A stretch of DNA of 64,000 nt, from the NCBI GenBank assembly GCA_963920575.1, contig OY986967.1:21469648-21533647 (forward strand), written 5' to 3'. Every line of letters starts with the position of its first letter. Positions within the stretch are counted from its first letter, which is position 1. The position numbers and the translations under genes were made by a program. Source of the stretch: Narthecium ossifragum. Its lineage: Eukaryota > Streptophyta > Magnoliopsida > Dioscoreales > Nartheciaceae. Below are positions 24,319 through 36,129 of this stretch, piece after piece. Under the pieces are notes generated by a model. The model saw only the letters and a program-made list of their open reading frames with translations, searched no databases and was not told where the DNA came from.

Positions 24319-26614
24319 TGTCGCGAACCGGAACCTACAAACGCGGAAAAAGAATGACGAGGGTTCCCTCTAACCTATTGGTCTCCCTAGCAATTCACCA
24401 AAAGCACCCTAAATTAAAAGACAATATTATAATGAAGCCTCGAACAACAGATTAAAACTCAAAGTGTTAAATATACAAATCCTCGGAGAGGGGAAGATTC
24501 AAACTACAACATTACTCCCGTAGGAGACTATCTAACATAAGGTAAAAGCAATAAACGATCACCACCTCTCAAAAGCCACCAGGCGCCGCCGCACCGCCGA
24601 CCAACTGCCCAGTAGGGGCCACAGAGGAAGAACTGACGCCTGCACCTGCAAAACGCAGCCCGGGTAGGAGTGAGCACTAAGCTCAGTAGGGATTTACACT
24701 ACGACACATAGAAGGCAACTTTGTCGCCCTTAAGTAGGACCTGGGTGTCTACAGGGGTCCCATAACCCCACCGCATGTCCCTGAAGCCTAGGAGCAGCAC
24801 TCAATAACGGGAACAACACTGGCGACACACAAGCTGAGTAGGCAACTTTACTACTCGCCGGGTCAGCACAGTAGGACACCGGCTACACCTCAGCATCCGA
24901 CTCAAGGCCGACACGACCTCTAATATCACCAAACAACCAGTGTACCAGTCATCTAAGCCTATCATCGAATCGACTGGACACTACAATTCAAACTGGGTCC
25001 AAACAACCCAACCCCGGTCCTAGGGCTAAGTCCGAGCTTCCAGCCTCGGGACGGCGACCCAAAGATCACCCACGCCCTAACCAATCCAACTAATGCACAA
25101 GTAAACGATGCATGCTATGACATACACAAATAAGAAGCAAAGCACGCAACAGTATGTCAAACATCATATAAGTATACTGGATCGCTGTAGCGGTACTACC
25201 AACCGCTGCCAGCCGATCCGCAGCGGGTCCCGGCATTACGACGGTACCGCGACCGTCAACCGCGGACTCCTGCAATGGGAAGCAACCCTGAAAAACGCTG
25301 ATGAACAGTACACAATATAATATTATATTCCGAAATAGAATATTATATTCAAACACCCAAAACCACTACTTAGGGGCTAATTGATCCCGTCGATCCGACG
25401 TCCAAACGACGTCGGATTCAAGATCCAACTTTGCCACCAGTAGGTGTATATACCAGGATCATCATATCCAAAAATCATAATCCTCCAACGGTTGGATTAA
25501 CGGGAAAATACAAATCAAAACCGCTAATCAACTCACTTACCAATTTAATTGCTGCAACGCAGCCCTCCAGAAAACAATTCATAAAAAATCATACATAAAT
25601 CGGAAAAATACGAAATAAGATGGAATGGAAAGTTAACGAAGAGATCTACCACTCTTATGTTTATCAAAAGCCAAGATCATGTACTTACCGGCCGAAAAAC
25701 TCGCCGCAAGCCGGCTGTTTCTCAAGAACAGCAGAAAACCAAAAATTCGAGACTAATCTTGCATAAAACCTACTCAAACCTCAACTGATTAACATGAAAC
25801 TTTAATTAGTAATTCTAACAGGCATAAGGAATCCAACAAAATAAGGATCAATAAGATCCAACGGCTAGATCTCAAGAACACCCGAAATAAACATCAATAG
25901 GTATAACCCTACCTAGTTGCGCTTTCCTCGGCTGATTCCCCGCGATTTGATCACAAACAAGCCTCCAAACTATTTCAGGGTTCTTCCTCTCGTTGTCACG
26001 AATCCAACGAGCCAAAGAACACCCAATTTGATGGTCGGAGGAAGGAGAACGGAAGAGATGAAGCTCGCCGGCAGAGAAGGGAAGAAACAGAGCACCGCGG
26101 GAAAGAAGAGAAAGAAGGAAGAAGAAGAGAAGAGAAGGAGGAAGAGGAGGGGAAGAAAAGGAGGGAAAAGGGGAGGGGACAGCCGGGAAAGAGGGGGAAA
26201 AGTGAGGGGAGGGGAGGGAAAGTCCTCCCCCCTCTGACAGAGGAGAGCGACGGCCAGCGGTGGCCGTCCTCGCGAAGCAGAAAAGCCACCGACGCGAGTC
26301 CGATCGGTCGGTCCAAGGAGCGATCGATCGTTCTCGCCCCGGATCAAAACAAACCGACTCGCTCACGAGTCCGATCGATCATCCCAAGGAGCGATCGATC
26401 GCTCAAGGGTCGTCAGCTGCCCAAAGGCAAGCTTTCGCGCACCCGAGCTGGGATCTTCCGATCCCGGGTCCACCTAGCCAGTCTAAACAAGCATTAACAC
26501 AAACAAGGCCGGTGTGTGTACACGCGGGTGTGAAACAAACCAACAAGGCGCAATTTACCAAATTGCTCTTGTGGTCTACAACGAGCCACAGGGATAGAGG
26601 GGCAGGTCCTCACA
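24319..26614 (-). repeat. 5' LTR of the gypsy element
   Basis: 2296 bp, aligned along its whole length with 17331-19696 with scattered differences, including a deletion near 24715 relative to the other copy. It is bounded by TGTCGCG and CTCACA on the + strand (TG...CA on minus). Confidence 0.93.
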
Positions 26615-26639
26615 TTCCAGCTTTGTGTAGAACCATGCC

Positions 26640-26897
26640 CCGTTCGGGGAAGATGAGGAAAGCCGCTGAAGAAGATCTCGTCGGGCGGTGTCCTTTTTTT
26701 GAAGACAAGTTCGATTTTTAAAAACCAAACATTAAGCACACATTCGATTTTTAAAACCCGAACATTAAGTCGATTTTTAAAAACCGAACATTAACTATAT
26801 GTTCGACTTTTTATATCCGAACAGACAAGGGTAGTTTAGGAATATCAAAAAGTGGGCGGTGTCCTTAGTCATTTGGGCGGTGTCAATAGACGCACCC
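26640..26897 (-). repeat. Right TIR of the MULE
   Basis: Inverted copy of 16534-16789. The gypsy element inserted about 20 bases inside it. Confidence 0.9.
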
Positions 26898-26905
26898 TTT
26901 AAAAA

Positions 26906-29900
26906 TTGTAGTCTTGAAATGCCCATAATAGTATAGTTCAATTATTTGTTGTATGACTCCATAATAGTGAACATCTCTGCCTACTGGATTGTCATCTTTT
27001 GAGCTTGCATAACTAGAAGTCAGTGCTGTCAATGTCACTCCACTATTTTGTGTTTTTGACCTCGCATCATGTTGTCTTGTATGAAATCTATACTCATTAA
27101 TCACAAATCCAGAATACGCCCTTGCTATAAAATTGGGACCAGTTGAGAGGTGCTTAATATGATCGGAGGCATCATCATTTTGCACACGTGTTTCAAACCT
27201 TTGCATGAAAGTTTGACTATGATTTCGAGCTTTATCCCATTTCCTTTTTTTAGATGCTAATAAGATTCTCATGCTCACTGCATTAAAGATAAAAAAGTAT
27301 TAACATGAGCTCAATATGTATAATCAGAGTGTAAAATGAACATAACAAGTCTAGTAGTCACATTACCTAATGTATTCAGAAACCTCATCACAATTGAAGA
27401 GTATATATCGATGTATTTGAGTCCAAAAGATGAGATCCAGCGTAAATGTCTTGGCTTTTTTCTTCTTCCCTTCTATAGGATGACCAGTTACTAGAGAGAG
27501 AGAAGTTGGTCCTTCATATTCTACATCTTTCTCCCAATTTCTTGCTGCTCTATTCAATCTTGTCTCAACATCATCATTCAAATATCAAGAACAAAACGTC
27601 AAACACACTTATGCCAAATAGCCTTCAACAATTTAGCCCTCACGGCGACTCCTATTGCGAACATAGCACTTTAATCTGCACAAGTATCTTTCGATTGGGT
27701 ATATCCAGCGAAATTGGATTGGATCACCCAATCAGACTTCATTTGCTAGATGGATCGGCAAATGTGCCATTATATCAAAGAAACTTGGTGGAAAAATCAT
27801 CTCAAGTTGGCAAAGAGTTTATGTAATTTCTGTCTGCAAATGATCAAGATCTTGTAGCTTAATTACTTTGCTACATAGACCCCGAAAGAAGGCTCCTAGC
27901 CGAATCAATGAATGTGCCACATGCTTAGGTAATGTCTGCCTAACTGCAACCTGAAGCAAATAGTGCAGCATGAAGTGGGCATCATGACTTTTATAGCCTG
28001 AAATTTCTCTCTGCAAGTTGCACACATCGAGAGAGATTTGATGCACTACCAATAGGAAGTTTAGCTTTCTTAAATACACTGCAAAATAGCTCTTTCTCTC
28101 TGGATGTCATTGAGAAACATGCTTTGGCATATGATATCCTCTTGCGATCAGAAGATTCAACTGGATGAAGATTTTTTTTGATCCCCGTATCTCGTAGATC
28201 AAAATGAACCTTTGGATGATCTTTCGTTTTTCCTGGAATATCTAATAGTGTCCCAATGACACTATCACATATATTTTTTTCTATGTGCATTACATCAAGA
28301 TTATGACGTGGAGTATTGTCCTTCCAGTATGGTAGCTCAAAAAATATAGACTTCTTCTTCCAAGGGCTGTTCTTGTTTGTCTTCTTTTGTTTCTTTCCAA
28401 ACACATGATTAACATCTTGCAATTGATTTAATACCATTGCCCCTGATAACAAAGTAGGTGTTAGTCTATTTTCTTCCTAACCATTCAATGATCTTTTATC
28501 TCGCCTTCATGGATGACTAGCATCCAAAAACACCCGATGATCCCCGTAGCATGTCTTTCGACTATGCTTTAAATACCTTGAACAAGTTCCATGATTGCAA
28601 GAAGGGCATGCCAACCTTCCTTTAGTTCTCCATCCAGATAACATGGCATAAGCGGGGAAGTCATTGATAGTCTATAATAATGCAGCACGCATTTGGAATG
28701 TTTGGTTAGCCATTGCGTCATAAGTTTCAACCCCAAATTGCCACAACTCCTTTAACTCCTCAATTAAGGGTTGTAGATATATATCTTTATCATTTCCAGG
28801 AGAAGATGGGCCGGGAATGAGCAATGAAAGCATGGTATATTCACGCTTCATACACATCAATGGTGGTAGATTATATGGAACTAAAATCACTGGTCATGTA
28901 CTATGAGCAATACTCATAGTCCTGAAAGGATTAAAGCCATCGCTGGCCAATCCAAGTCTAACATTACGAGGATCAAGTGCAAATTCAGGGTGCACTGAAT
29001 CAAAGTCCCTCCAAGCTTGGCCATCAGCTGGATGCCTTAAGATTCCATCTCTTGTACATTCATTTTGATGCCATTGCATTGATCCAGCAGTTTTGGATGA
29101 CAAGAACATCATTTTCAGTCTTGGTATTAAAGGAAAGTGCCTCAATACCTTGGCTAAAATTTTACGAGATTTGATAGTACTTTTGTCACTACCATTGCCT
29201 TTAATGTCCTCGTTCATTTTCCACCTTGAAGTACCACATACATGACAGTTTGTTGCTGTCTGGTACTCCTTCCAATAAAGCATACAGTCGTTCGGACATG
29301 CATCAATCTTAGTGTAGTAAGAACCTAGATCCTTCACCATATTCTTTGCCTTATTAAATGAATCTGAAATTTGTAATTCAGGCATCGCCTCTTTCAACAA
29401 TTGTATAAGAGCAGTAAACGATGCGTTACTCCATCCATAAAGACACTTCAAAAGGTATAGCCGAACAGTAAAGGAAAAGTCTTGAAAAATTCTTGTAGCC
29501 TGGATACAACTCTTGTCCAGCTTCTTCAATTAGTTTGTAAGACTTTTTAGCTTCTTCATTAGGCCCTTCAATTCGATTTCTAAATCTCTCATTTAGCAAC
29601 TCATCTATATTATCAGATCTATTCCCATCGTATCCTCCAAATTGATCATCAAGGTTCATCCTCGAAGATGACGGCCCCTCTCCATGGAAAACCCAAATAG
29701 TGTATCCCTTGTTAAAGCCCTTAGATATCAAATGATTGTATATTTCATCTCAATGATACCAATAATGATTGACACATTTGACACATGGGCATAAAATTTG
29801 CCCATCCAAAGCAGCAATAGAAAATACATGTTCAAGAAATTGTTCAACACCATTCATGTATTCATCACAATCTCTTGGCATTTGAATCCAACTCTTATCC

Positions 29901-29971
29901 ATTAGGAAACTTACTGTAAGGGAGAAAATGGGGAAAAGAGTCAGTTCTATAGAAGAGAACATGCGTAACAT
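26906..29971 (-). pseudogene. CACTA TNP2-type transposase, 5' and central parts
   Basis: On the minus strand: an N-terminal Transpos_assoc domain (SWIQMPRDCDEYMNGVEQF with CPCVKCVN; 29925-29752); the Transposase_21/TNP2 core (LKCLYGWSNASFTALIQLL, SYYTKIDACPNDCMLYW, and NLDVMHIEKNICDSVIGTLL at about 28300); DUF4218 (DAHFMLHYLLQVAVRQTLP, then FPPSFFDIM region; about 28000-27600); and the first half of DUF4216 (ARAYSGFVINEYRFHTRQHD; 27278-26906). Frameshifts near 29520 and stops near 28500, 27630 and 27360 show decay. The enzyme would cut CACTA termini. The MULE at 26897 removes continuity with its C-terminus. Confidence 0.92.
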
Positions 29972-30239
29972 CTCAATTTTTAATAAAAAGTTAAAAAAAA
30001 TAAATAGTTAAATTAACAACGCCATGAAATAGATGTAGAAACATGAAACAATCTGAAAAACTTGAATAACTAAAACACCAAACAATGTGAAAACACACTA
30101 CAATGCATTCATTCATGTATATGTCTGATAGGTCTAATTGATTGCAGCTTTAATTACTTAGGAGAAACTCAGATGCTAGGAAATATAGTTTATGAGCTGA
30201 CAAATGCTTCTATTTTTTATCCAATCACGATCAAAGCTG

Positions 30240-30419
30240 CAAAACAAACCTAAGGACGAAGAAACCATACTCTCCCTCTCATTCTCCAACACAACACCCC
30301 TGAACAAATCTCCCTCCGGCACAGTCACAGTAGTCATCCTCTTTCCCTCCGGCACAGCCATCGGGTGGGGCTGCACGCAAACCAAGGAAGCGACCTCAGA
30401 AATCGGGCCGCCTACCACG
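30240..30419 (-). pseudogene. Duplicated fragment of LINE ORF1
   Basis: Its minus-strand frame (VPEGDLFRGVVLENERESMVSSS) repeats the 3' part of ORF1 at about 31889-31990 in the same orientation, with several substitutions. The MULE at 30429-31800 sits between the copies. Removing that MULE leaves the copies about 260 bp apart. Confidence 0.75.
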
Positions 30420-30428
30420 TACGACAAT

Positions 30429-31800
30429 GAGAGCTGCTTCTCCCACCCCCTCTGACACCGCCCCCCCTCTGACACCCCTTTTTTTTCCCCTTATGCCCCC
30501 GCCCTCCTTCGTTTCCCCTCCCCAGGTTTCTTCTTCTTTGTCCTCAATTTTGTGTTTATTTTTTTATTTTGTTTCTTTTTTTCTCAGTAGTTTTGTTTTA
30601 TGTTTAATCAGTTTTCTTTATTCGTTTTTTTTAATCAATTTTATTTCCTTTTTTATCAGTTTTATTTTTCTTTCTAGATAAACAGTTTTTTTTATTATAT
30701 GTTTTGTTTATTTTTTAGTTGTATATTTTGGGAGTCATTATTTGTAAAATTTTAAATAAGCATAAAAATATGGATCAAAATAAAAAGTATATATATATAT
30801 ATATATGAAAATAAAAAATACTAACAGTTAAAAAATGCATTGTGTTTTGTGAAAATTCTCCTAAACCAATATTGATTTAGCAATATTCAGGGAAGAGTAC
30901 ATGTAACAACAATACACAAAAAATAGATACACAAAAATATATAAAAATACAAATTCTAATCAATATTGTCTCCAAATTCGGCTCCCGTTGCGCTTTTTAT
31001 TGTACCTATTATTTCGTACCACAAATGAACATGTGTCGTATAACGAGCGGCCTATCTTTTAGCTTCGTAAGATAAATGTTGCTACCACTACGTTGGAATG
31101 GGTGCTACAGGGTAATGAGGATGTAAGAAAACTTGCACAAAGTGATTGTCAACATGACCAATAGCTATTCTCGACGCTCTTGGTTTAGAACTGGAGGAGT
31201 CTTTAATGGCAAGCGAGTAAAACAACTCCTAACATTCAAACCAAATGAAATTTGAAATTTGATATTTTTATAATTTTAAATTTTGAAATTTTTACGATTT
31301 GAAATTTTAAACTTCTAAAATTTTAATTTTAATTTTTGATTTTTTTACTTTTTAAAATTTGAAATTGTTAAGATTTGAAATTTGAAATTTTTATGATTTG
31401 ATGTTTTAATAAATTGAAATACGAAGAGGTGTTTTGAAAAGAGTATTTTGGACTTTTTTTCTTCAAAATGGATTAAATACCCAAAACTTATTGTGTCCGG
31501 TCTAATTGTCGGATCGGGTCTAAACAAAGAACTCCATTCCTTTTCGCAATAAATAAAAAAAACTGATTAAAAAAATAAACAAGCTAATAACAAAAAACAA
31601 AACTAAATAAGAATTAAACAAAATTGAAAAAGAAAGAAAAAGAAACTCACAGATAAGGGGAGGGGGAATTAAACGAAACTAGAAAAAATAAAAATAAAAA
31701 TAAAACACCCGACGAACACAAAACAGGATGAGGGTATAATAGTAAATGATATAGGGGACAGCGGGAGGGGCGGTGTCGGGGGGTGGGAGAAGCAATTTGC
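30429..31800. mobile_element. Small Mutator-like element with 9-bp target duplication
   Basis: The perfect 9-bp direct repeat TACGACAAT lies at 30420-30428 and 31801-31809. Inverted ends share TGCTTCTCCCACCCCC followed by GACACCGCCCC; pairing continues loosely inward. The interior (about 1.3 kb) is very AT-rich, with degenerate AAATTTTGAAATTT words at 31240-31400 and a short (TA)n run near 30791-30805, and has no gene. It is non-autonomous and inserted in LINE ORF1. Confidence 0.87.
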
Positions 31801-31809
31801 TACGACAAT

Positions 31810-33170
31810 CCATCCCTCCCCTGCCGGATCCATCGTCGCTAGCTCCGTCGGTGTCGCCGTCTCCTGCTCCGGCCGTTCATCAACCGGTAAGGACGAGGAA
31901 ACCCTACTCTCCCTCTCCTTCTCCAACACAACACCCCCAAACAAATCTCCCTCCGGCACAGCCACAGGAGTCATCCTCTTCCTCCCCTCTGGCACAGCCA
32001 CCGTACACTCGTCACTTAGGTGCCCAATCTTGGCGCACCGTTGACACAGCAAAACATCATCGTAGACGAAGGGGACAAACTCAGATCCTGTCCTGGTCCT
32101 CCTCACCATAGTACCCCGCTTGAATGGCTTGGTGATGTCCACACTCACACAGACCCGGGCAAACCTCCTCCTAGCTTCCTCCTTCGTCGCCAAGTCAACA
32201 GCTAGAGGATCACCAAGCTTTGCTGCAATAGCTAAAGCAGCATTCTCACCCACACATTCTACAGAGAGCTGGTGAATCCTCACCCACACAGAAAGCCTCT
32301 GGAAGTCACCCGACGTTGGACAAAAATCCTCCCTCCAAGGGATGAGAGAGAGCATCAGTCCATTCACAGTCCGCCGTATCCACCACCTTGAACCTCTCCA
32401 GTGAACTCCAAAGATCATACAGTCTGGCTCTCATAGTGTCCAAAGGCACCCAAACCCAACCACCCATAAGCCTCCCAAAGACCGAAAATTCCCAACCGCT
32501 GCTGCAAAGATCAACCAGGTCATCCTCCAAGAAAACTTCATCCTCAACACTATAATCATCAGGAACCTCAGCACCAAACTCCCGTGGCAGAGAAGTGAGC
32601 CTCGTGGAGATATGGTTATCCTGATGAGATGCATTAGAGGCAACCGTAGACTTCGCCGAGGCTGCAACAGCAGCAGCGTAAGAAAGACCATCCGTTCTGT
32701 ACCCACCACCACCTTCATTAAGGCACCCACCCTTCCCCCCGACAATAGCTCCAGAAATTGCACCTACAGCAGCCTCCACCACATTAGCTCCACCATCCAC
32801 GGCAGCCTCCTCTACATTAACTCCAGCACTCATTACAAAACCAGCATCCTTAATGGCATCAGTCCTTCCTGGCAGCAGCAACACTAATGGGAGCCATATG
32901 CTCGAACCCTGGGGGGGCATGGTGGCGAGTCAATGCCAACCCTCACTTCCTTTCCAACCTTGGTGGAAATCCTCCTCAGCCGAGGACTCCAACCAGTCAC
33001 CAAATCCCCAACCGCAGCACCTAAAATCTTCTTCTCTCTTTCCTCATTCTCTCTTTGTGCTTCTCCTTGGTTCTCCGGAGGCGAGCCCGCTTGTAGAAGT
33101 ACATCAGGCTTTTCTCCGGCATTGTCCCTCCTTAGAAACCTTTCATGGTTTTTGGTCTCCACCCACTCTA
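31810..33170 (-). pseudogene. LINE ORF1 (DUF4283 and zinc-knuckle protein)
   Basis: ORF1 starts near 33162 on the minus strand, nine bases inside the LINE 5' border. It shifts frame near 32900 and again near 32400. Domain signs in order are a DUF4283-type region (SVFGRLMGGWVWVPLDTMRA...LWSSLERF), then VWVRIHQLSVECVGENAAL, ARVCVSVDITKPF, and a CCHC knuckle CQRCAKIGHLSDEC (about 32030). In plant L1 LINEs this protein binds element RNA. The frameshifts make it non-functional. Confidence 0.85.
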
Positions 33171-33171
33171 T

Positions 33172-35044
33172 ACAGTCTTCATTGTTGAAGGGACTTGTGT
33201 GTAAAAGAACTCCTCAATTCCAACAACTGCGAAAACATCTGAAACTCCTAAGAGAATGTACTGTGGTAGCAACCAGAAAATACTTAGGTGCATGTCCAGT
33301 GGCTGAGGATATACTGGTCCTTTCCTTATCATTTCAAGTCTCTTTGATTCTACTAGTGCAGCAATAGCCATGGCCAGTATAGAAAGAAGCATGCTTATCC
33401 CAATCCTTTGGAGAACATTCATCCCTTTGTATGTCTCTGGTAATCGCGCGGAAGATGGGAATGATGAGCTTATTATAGAGAGGTATCAGCAACGTTATTG
33501 AGATATTTATAGAACTTTGAGGCATTGCCGGAGGGATTACGAAACCGTTTCTGATTTTGTGCTTCATAGTCATGCCTTGTTTGGTGAAGAAGGTTGGCAG
33601 CTGCTGAAAGATGACTGCAAACATTAGCAGAGTTATCCATATGGGCAAAAGCTTTAGCATGACTTTTGCTACATCATGTGGCTCAACCGAATTGCTAGAG
33701 TCCTGGGCCAAACTCTTTGAATCAGCGAAGTCGCTGCAAAGTGGTTTCCCTTGCAACCTGCAGTCAAACATTATATACAGTATGTCATGAAGATGTACCT
33801 TCAACCTTCCAATTAGCTTAAGTTTGTGCGATAATTGGTGATTTAGCATGATATCAGCGCAGCGATATTGAATTTGAATTTTATCTCTGTCAATTCACTC
33901 CTTTCACACAATATTCACATGTGTGTACTCATGATCATGATCATTCAAGCAAGTGATGATTTAGCACCTTAAAGGTGAAGGTGTTTTTGAAAAAAACATG
34001 ATTTAGCACGTCAAAAATAATTGATGTGCGGAGTTTCTGCTCTGAACCACAAGCGTTTTGGCATCATATTCTAATTCAGCCTAGTCAATAACTTACTCAA
34101 ACTCCAAGTCATCAGAATCTATTGATGGCAGACAGATTTTTTGATCCTTGGTTATTTTTGCAGCTTCCTTCACAGTTTTGATGAAGCTCTCTTTGCAGTT
34201 GCTATTGATCTTTATCTTGTTTCTAACTTAGAAACTAGCACCACACGAGAAGCAGGCGACAGAGATGGCCATTGTCACAGTAGGAATAGCAAAACCCAAT
34301 CCCCAGCCAACATTATCTTGGATATAAGGCATGATGGAGTTCCCCATGAGACAACCAGTGCAAAAGCCAGAGTACGACCATCGGAAGAACAAGGTGTTTT
34401 TGTTCTTCTCATCTTCTATGCTGCAAGGTAAATCATCATCAATCTCCAATTGATCTGCTGCAAATGCTTTAAGGGATGGGTTGTATCCACACTGCCCAAT
34501 AGAAATCAAGTAGAGAGGAATTAACAAAGTAGATGTTGGCATCACTGCACACAGTAGTTCTCAGGAAGTCAGCGCCACAAGTCCCTGTCAGTTCGAACAA
34601 GAAAACGACGAACAATTCGTGAGGAATATCTCTAAATCCTATATCAGTGATTTGAATTCACGTAAGGAATTTGGAAGATCACCAAGATGTAGAGCAAGGA
34701 GGATGCCAAGATAGTCGAATAATGGTCCCAGTGAGAGTCTGCAAGGATGGCACTCAAGAGGGGAAGCATGGAAGTGACGCCGGTCCAGTTGCTCACAGTT
34801 TTAACAGCTGAGGAGGTTCTCAAGTGCACCACTTCAGTCAGGTAAGTCACCATGTTGGAAGCCACTCCTTTGAATGCAATTCTCTCCCCACTTGCAGCCA
34901 CTAGAACCATTCATTGAAATATATACATTTCTACGAATAATACGAAAAGTTCCTAATGCAAAGAAGATAAAGAGAGATACATAGTTTACCAATGATGAGA
35001 ATACATGACTTGCTAAGTCTGGGTGCTCTCTTCTCCAATGTCAT
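33172..35044 (-). pseudogene. NPF pseudogene, main part (tandem copy of 5782-7939)
   Basis: All four exons of the intact NPF gene are recognisable: exon 1 at 35044 (MTLEKR), exon 2 around 34900-34685 ([17 protein letters not shown]), exon 3 around 34590-34110, and exon 4 around 33770-33172. Breaks are a nonsense codon replacing a Trp near 34558, another stop at about 34229, a frameshift near 33430, and the LINE insertion that moved the last part of exon 4 to 11041-11319. It also has Ala in place of the first Glu of ExxER (ASGER), so that change predates the duplication. Confidence 0.92.
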
Positions 35045-35089
35045 AACACAAGAACAAGAAGAAGCTAAGATATAGGCAATAGTTATAGA

Positions 35090-36111
35090 AGGTTTTGGAG
35101 AAAGGCAACTCAATGTAAAAGATGATTTGCTAAAGGAATCCACTCTCTGTTGCTTTGCTATGGGAATCCTCAGTTGATGGAATCCATGTATAGTTTATAT
35201 TTTGTACTTGACCAGTTGACCTCAACAATAATGTGGCACATACCAGTTTAGCTTCCTCTTTGGTTGTGGCATGCAAATCGTATCACAGATTCACAAAATA
35301 GCGTCATGCCCCTTTTAAGGATAGAATTCTTGTTTTTTTTTTATGATTCTAGAAAGCTAAGAATGACAACATTGGAGGATGGTTGATGAGTTGATTCCAA
35401 TGCATGCTTCATGGTCTGTAAACATCTGGCTGCTCTGCTTTAATATGGGTGGTTAAGGGTGAAGTAATAAAGTTTAAGAGCCAACTACCATGCTAAGTTG
35501 CAATTGGTTGTCCACTAATTTTTGTACAATTTGATAGAAATATCTCTTCCTATTAGCTTAAGCTTTTGATTCCAATTGGTGATGTTCAAAGGCGATGAAG
35601 CCATCGGTGCAAGTGTGCTGCTGAGGCAGACGCATTCACCAGCTTCAGCTTTGTTGCTCACCGAGGTGGACAGCACTGAGCTCACTCACTGTCGACGATA
35701 TGCTGCTGGGCTTCTCCTTTAGTACTGGAGGGGTTAATGCGACACAGTAAGGTAGATGGGCACAAGACATCATGGCACCATGCATGGGGTGCCATGGGCC
35801 GTTCGGGCTCAGGGAGGAGAGAGAGACTGGGCCTAACACCAATGTTGGTGAGGAAACTTCTTCAGATGTTTCCATGATTCTGATGGTGCTTAATTAACAA
35901 TAGGGAGAATCTGATCTTTATAAGATCAGATCTATTCCTAAACAAGTAAATAACTACGTCAGGAAACAAGATGAAACTAATAAAGAGAGAAAGGAACTAG
36001 TCTTTGAAAACTTTGAATTTCAAATCCATTCCCCTGATGAGTGGCCAATCATGATCCCATGATGATTGGCTCAGACGGCTCTGAACGCCCCATGGCCCGT
36101 CTTTGCTGGTT
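35090..36111. other. Upstream flank of the NPF pseudogene
   Basis: Duplicate of the sequence upstream of the intact NPF copy (8030-9000), with indels. No gene supported. Confidence 0.6.
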
Positions 36112-36129
36112 GGATACTTGGATCAATTT

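Larger units (their letters stand above)
17331..26614 (-). mobile_element. Ty3/gypsy chromovirus-type retrotransposon
   Basis: Two LTRs of 2.3-2.4 kb (17331-19696 and 24319-26614) enclose minus-strand gag, protease, RT, RNase H and integrase. The 5-bp target duplication TTCCA flanks it (17326-17330 and 26615-26619). A Met-tRNA primer site sits inside the right LTR, which fixes the orientation as minus. The integrase is followed by a chromodomain-like tail, and with the long LTRs this fits the Tekay/Del clade. Frameshifts and stops make the copy defective. Confidence 0.95.
16534..26897. mobile_element. Mutator-like element with ~255-bp TIRs, expanded by a gypsy insertion
   Basis: The left terminus (16534-16789) and right terminus (26640-26897) are inverted repeats of about 255 bp, nearly identical by eye. 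Outer ends read GGTTGCGTCTATTGACACCG and, on the other strand, GGGTGCGTCTATTGACACCG. The direct repeat TTTAAAAA lies outside both ends (16526-16533 and 26898-26905): 8 perfect bases, or 9 with one mismatch. Long TIRs with an 8-9 bp duplication fit MULEs. Without the nested gypsy element it would be about 1.1 kb with no transposase, hence non-autonomous. Confidence 0.87.
11602..29971 (-). mobile_element. CACTA (En/Spm) transposon, right terminus not found
   Basis: The left end CACTACAAC at 11602 lies within LINE sequence, followed by a subterminal repeat array. Minus-strand genes follow the order expected for CACTA elements: TNP2-type transposase (from 29971), DUF4218, DUF4216, then a TNPA/Transposase_24 gene. 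An inverted CACTA end on the right (ending GTAGTG) was not found before the LINE remnant at 30240, so that end is probably deleted. A MULE interrupts the transposase at 16534-26897. Confidence 0.88.
11320..33170 (-). mobile_element. L1-type LINE inserted in the NPF pseudogene, itself filled with nested elements
   Basis: The 12-bp direct repeat TACAGTCTTCAT flanks the insert (11308-11319 and 33171-33182); the intact NPF paralogue has the corresponding site once. The left border carries the poly-A tail (poly-T at 11322-11328) and the right border carries the 5' end with ORF1, as expected for a minus-strand LINE. Surviving LINE parts are 11320-11601 (RNase H) and 31810-33170 (ORF1), plus a duplicated ORF1 piece at 30240-30419. 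Endonuclease and RT domains are missing, presumably deleted together with one end of the CACTA element. Confidence 0.87.
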
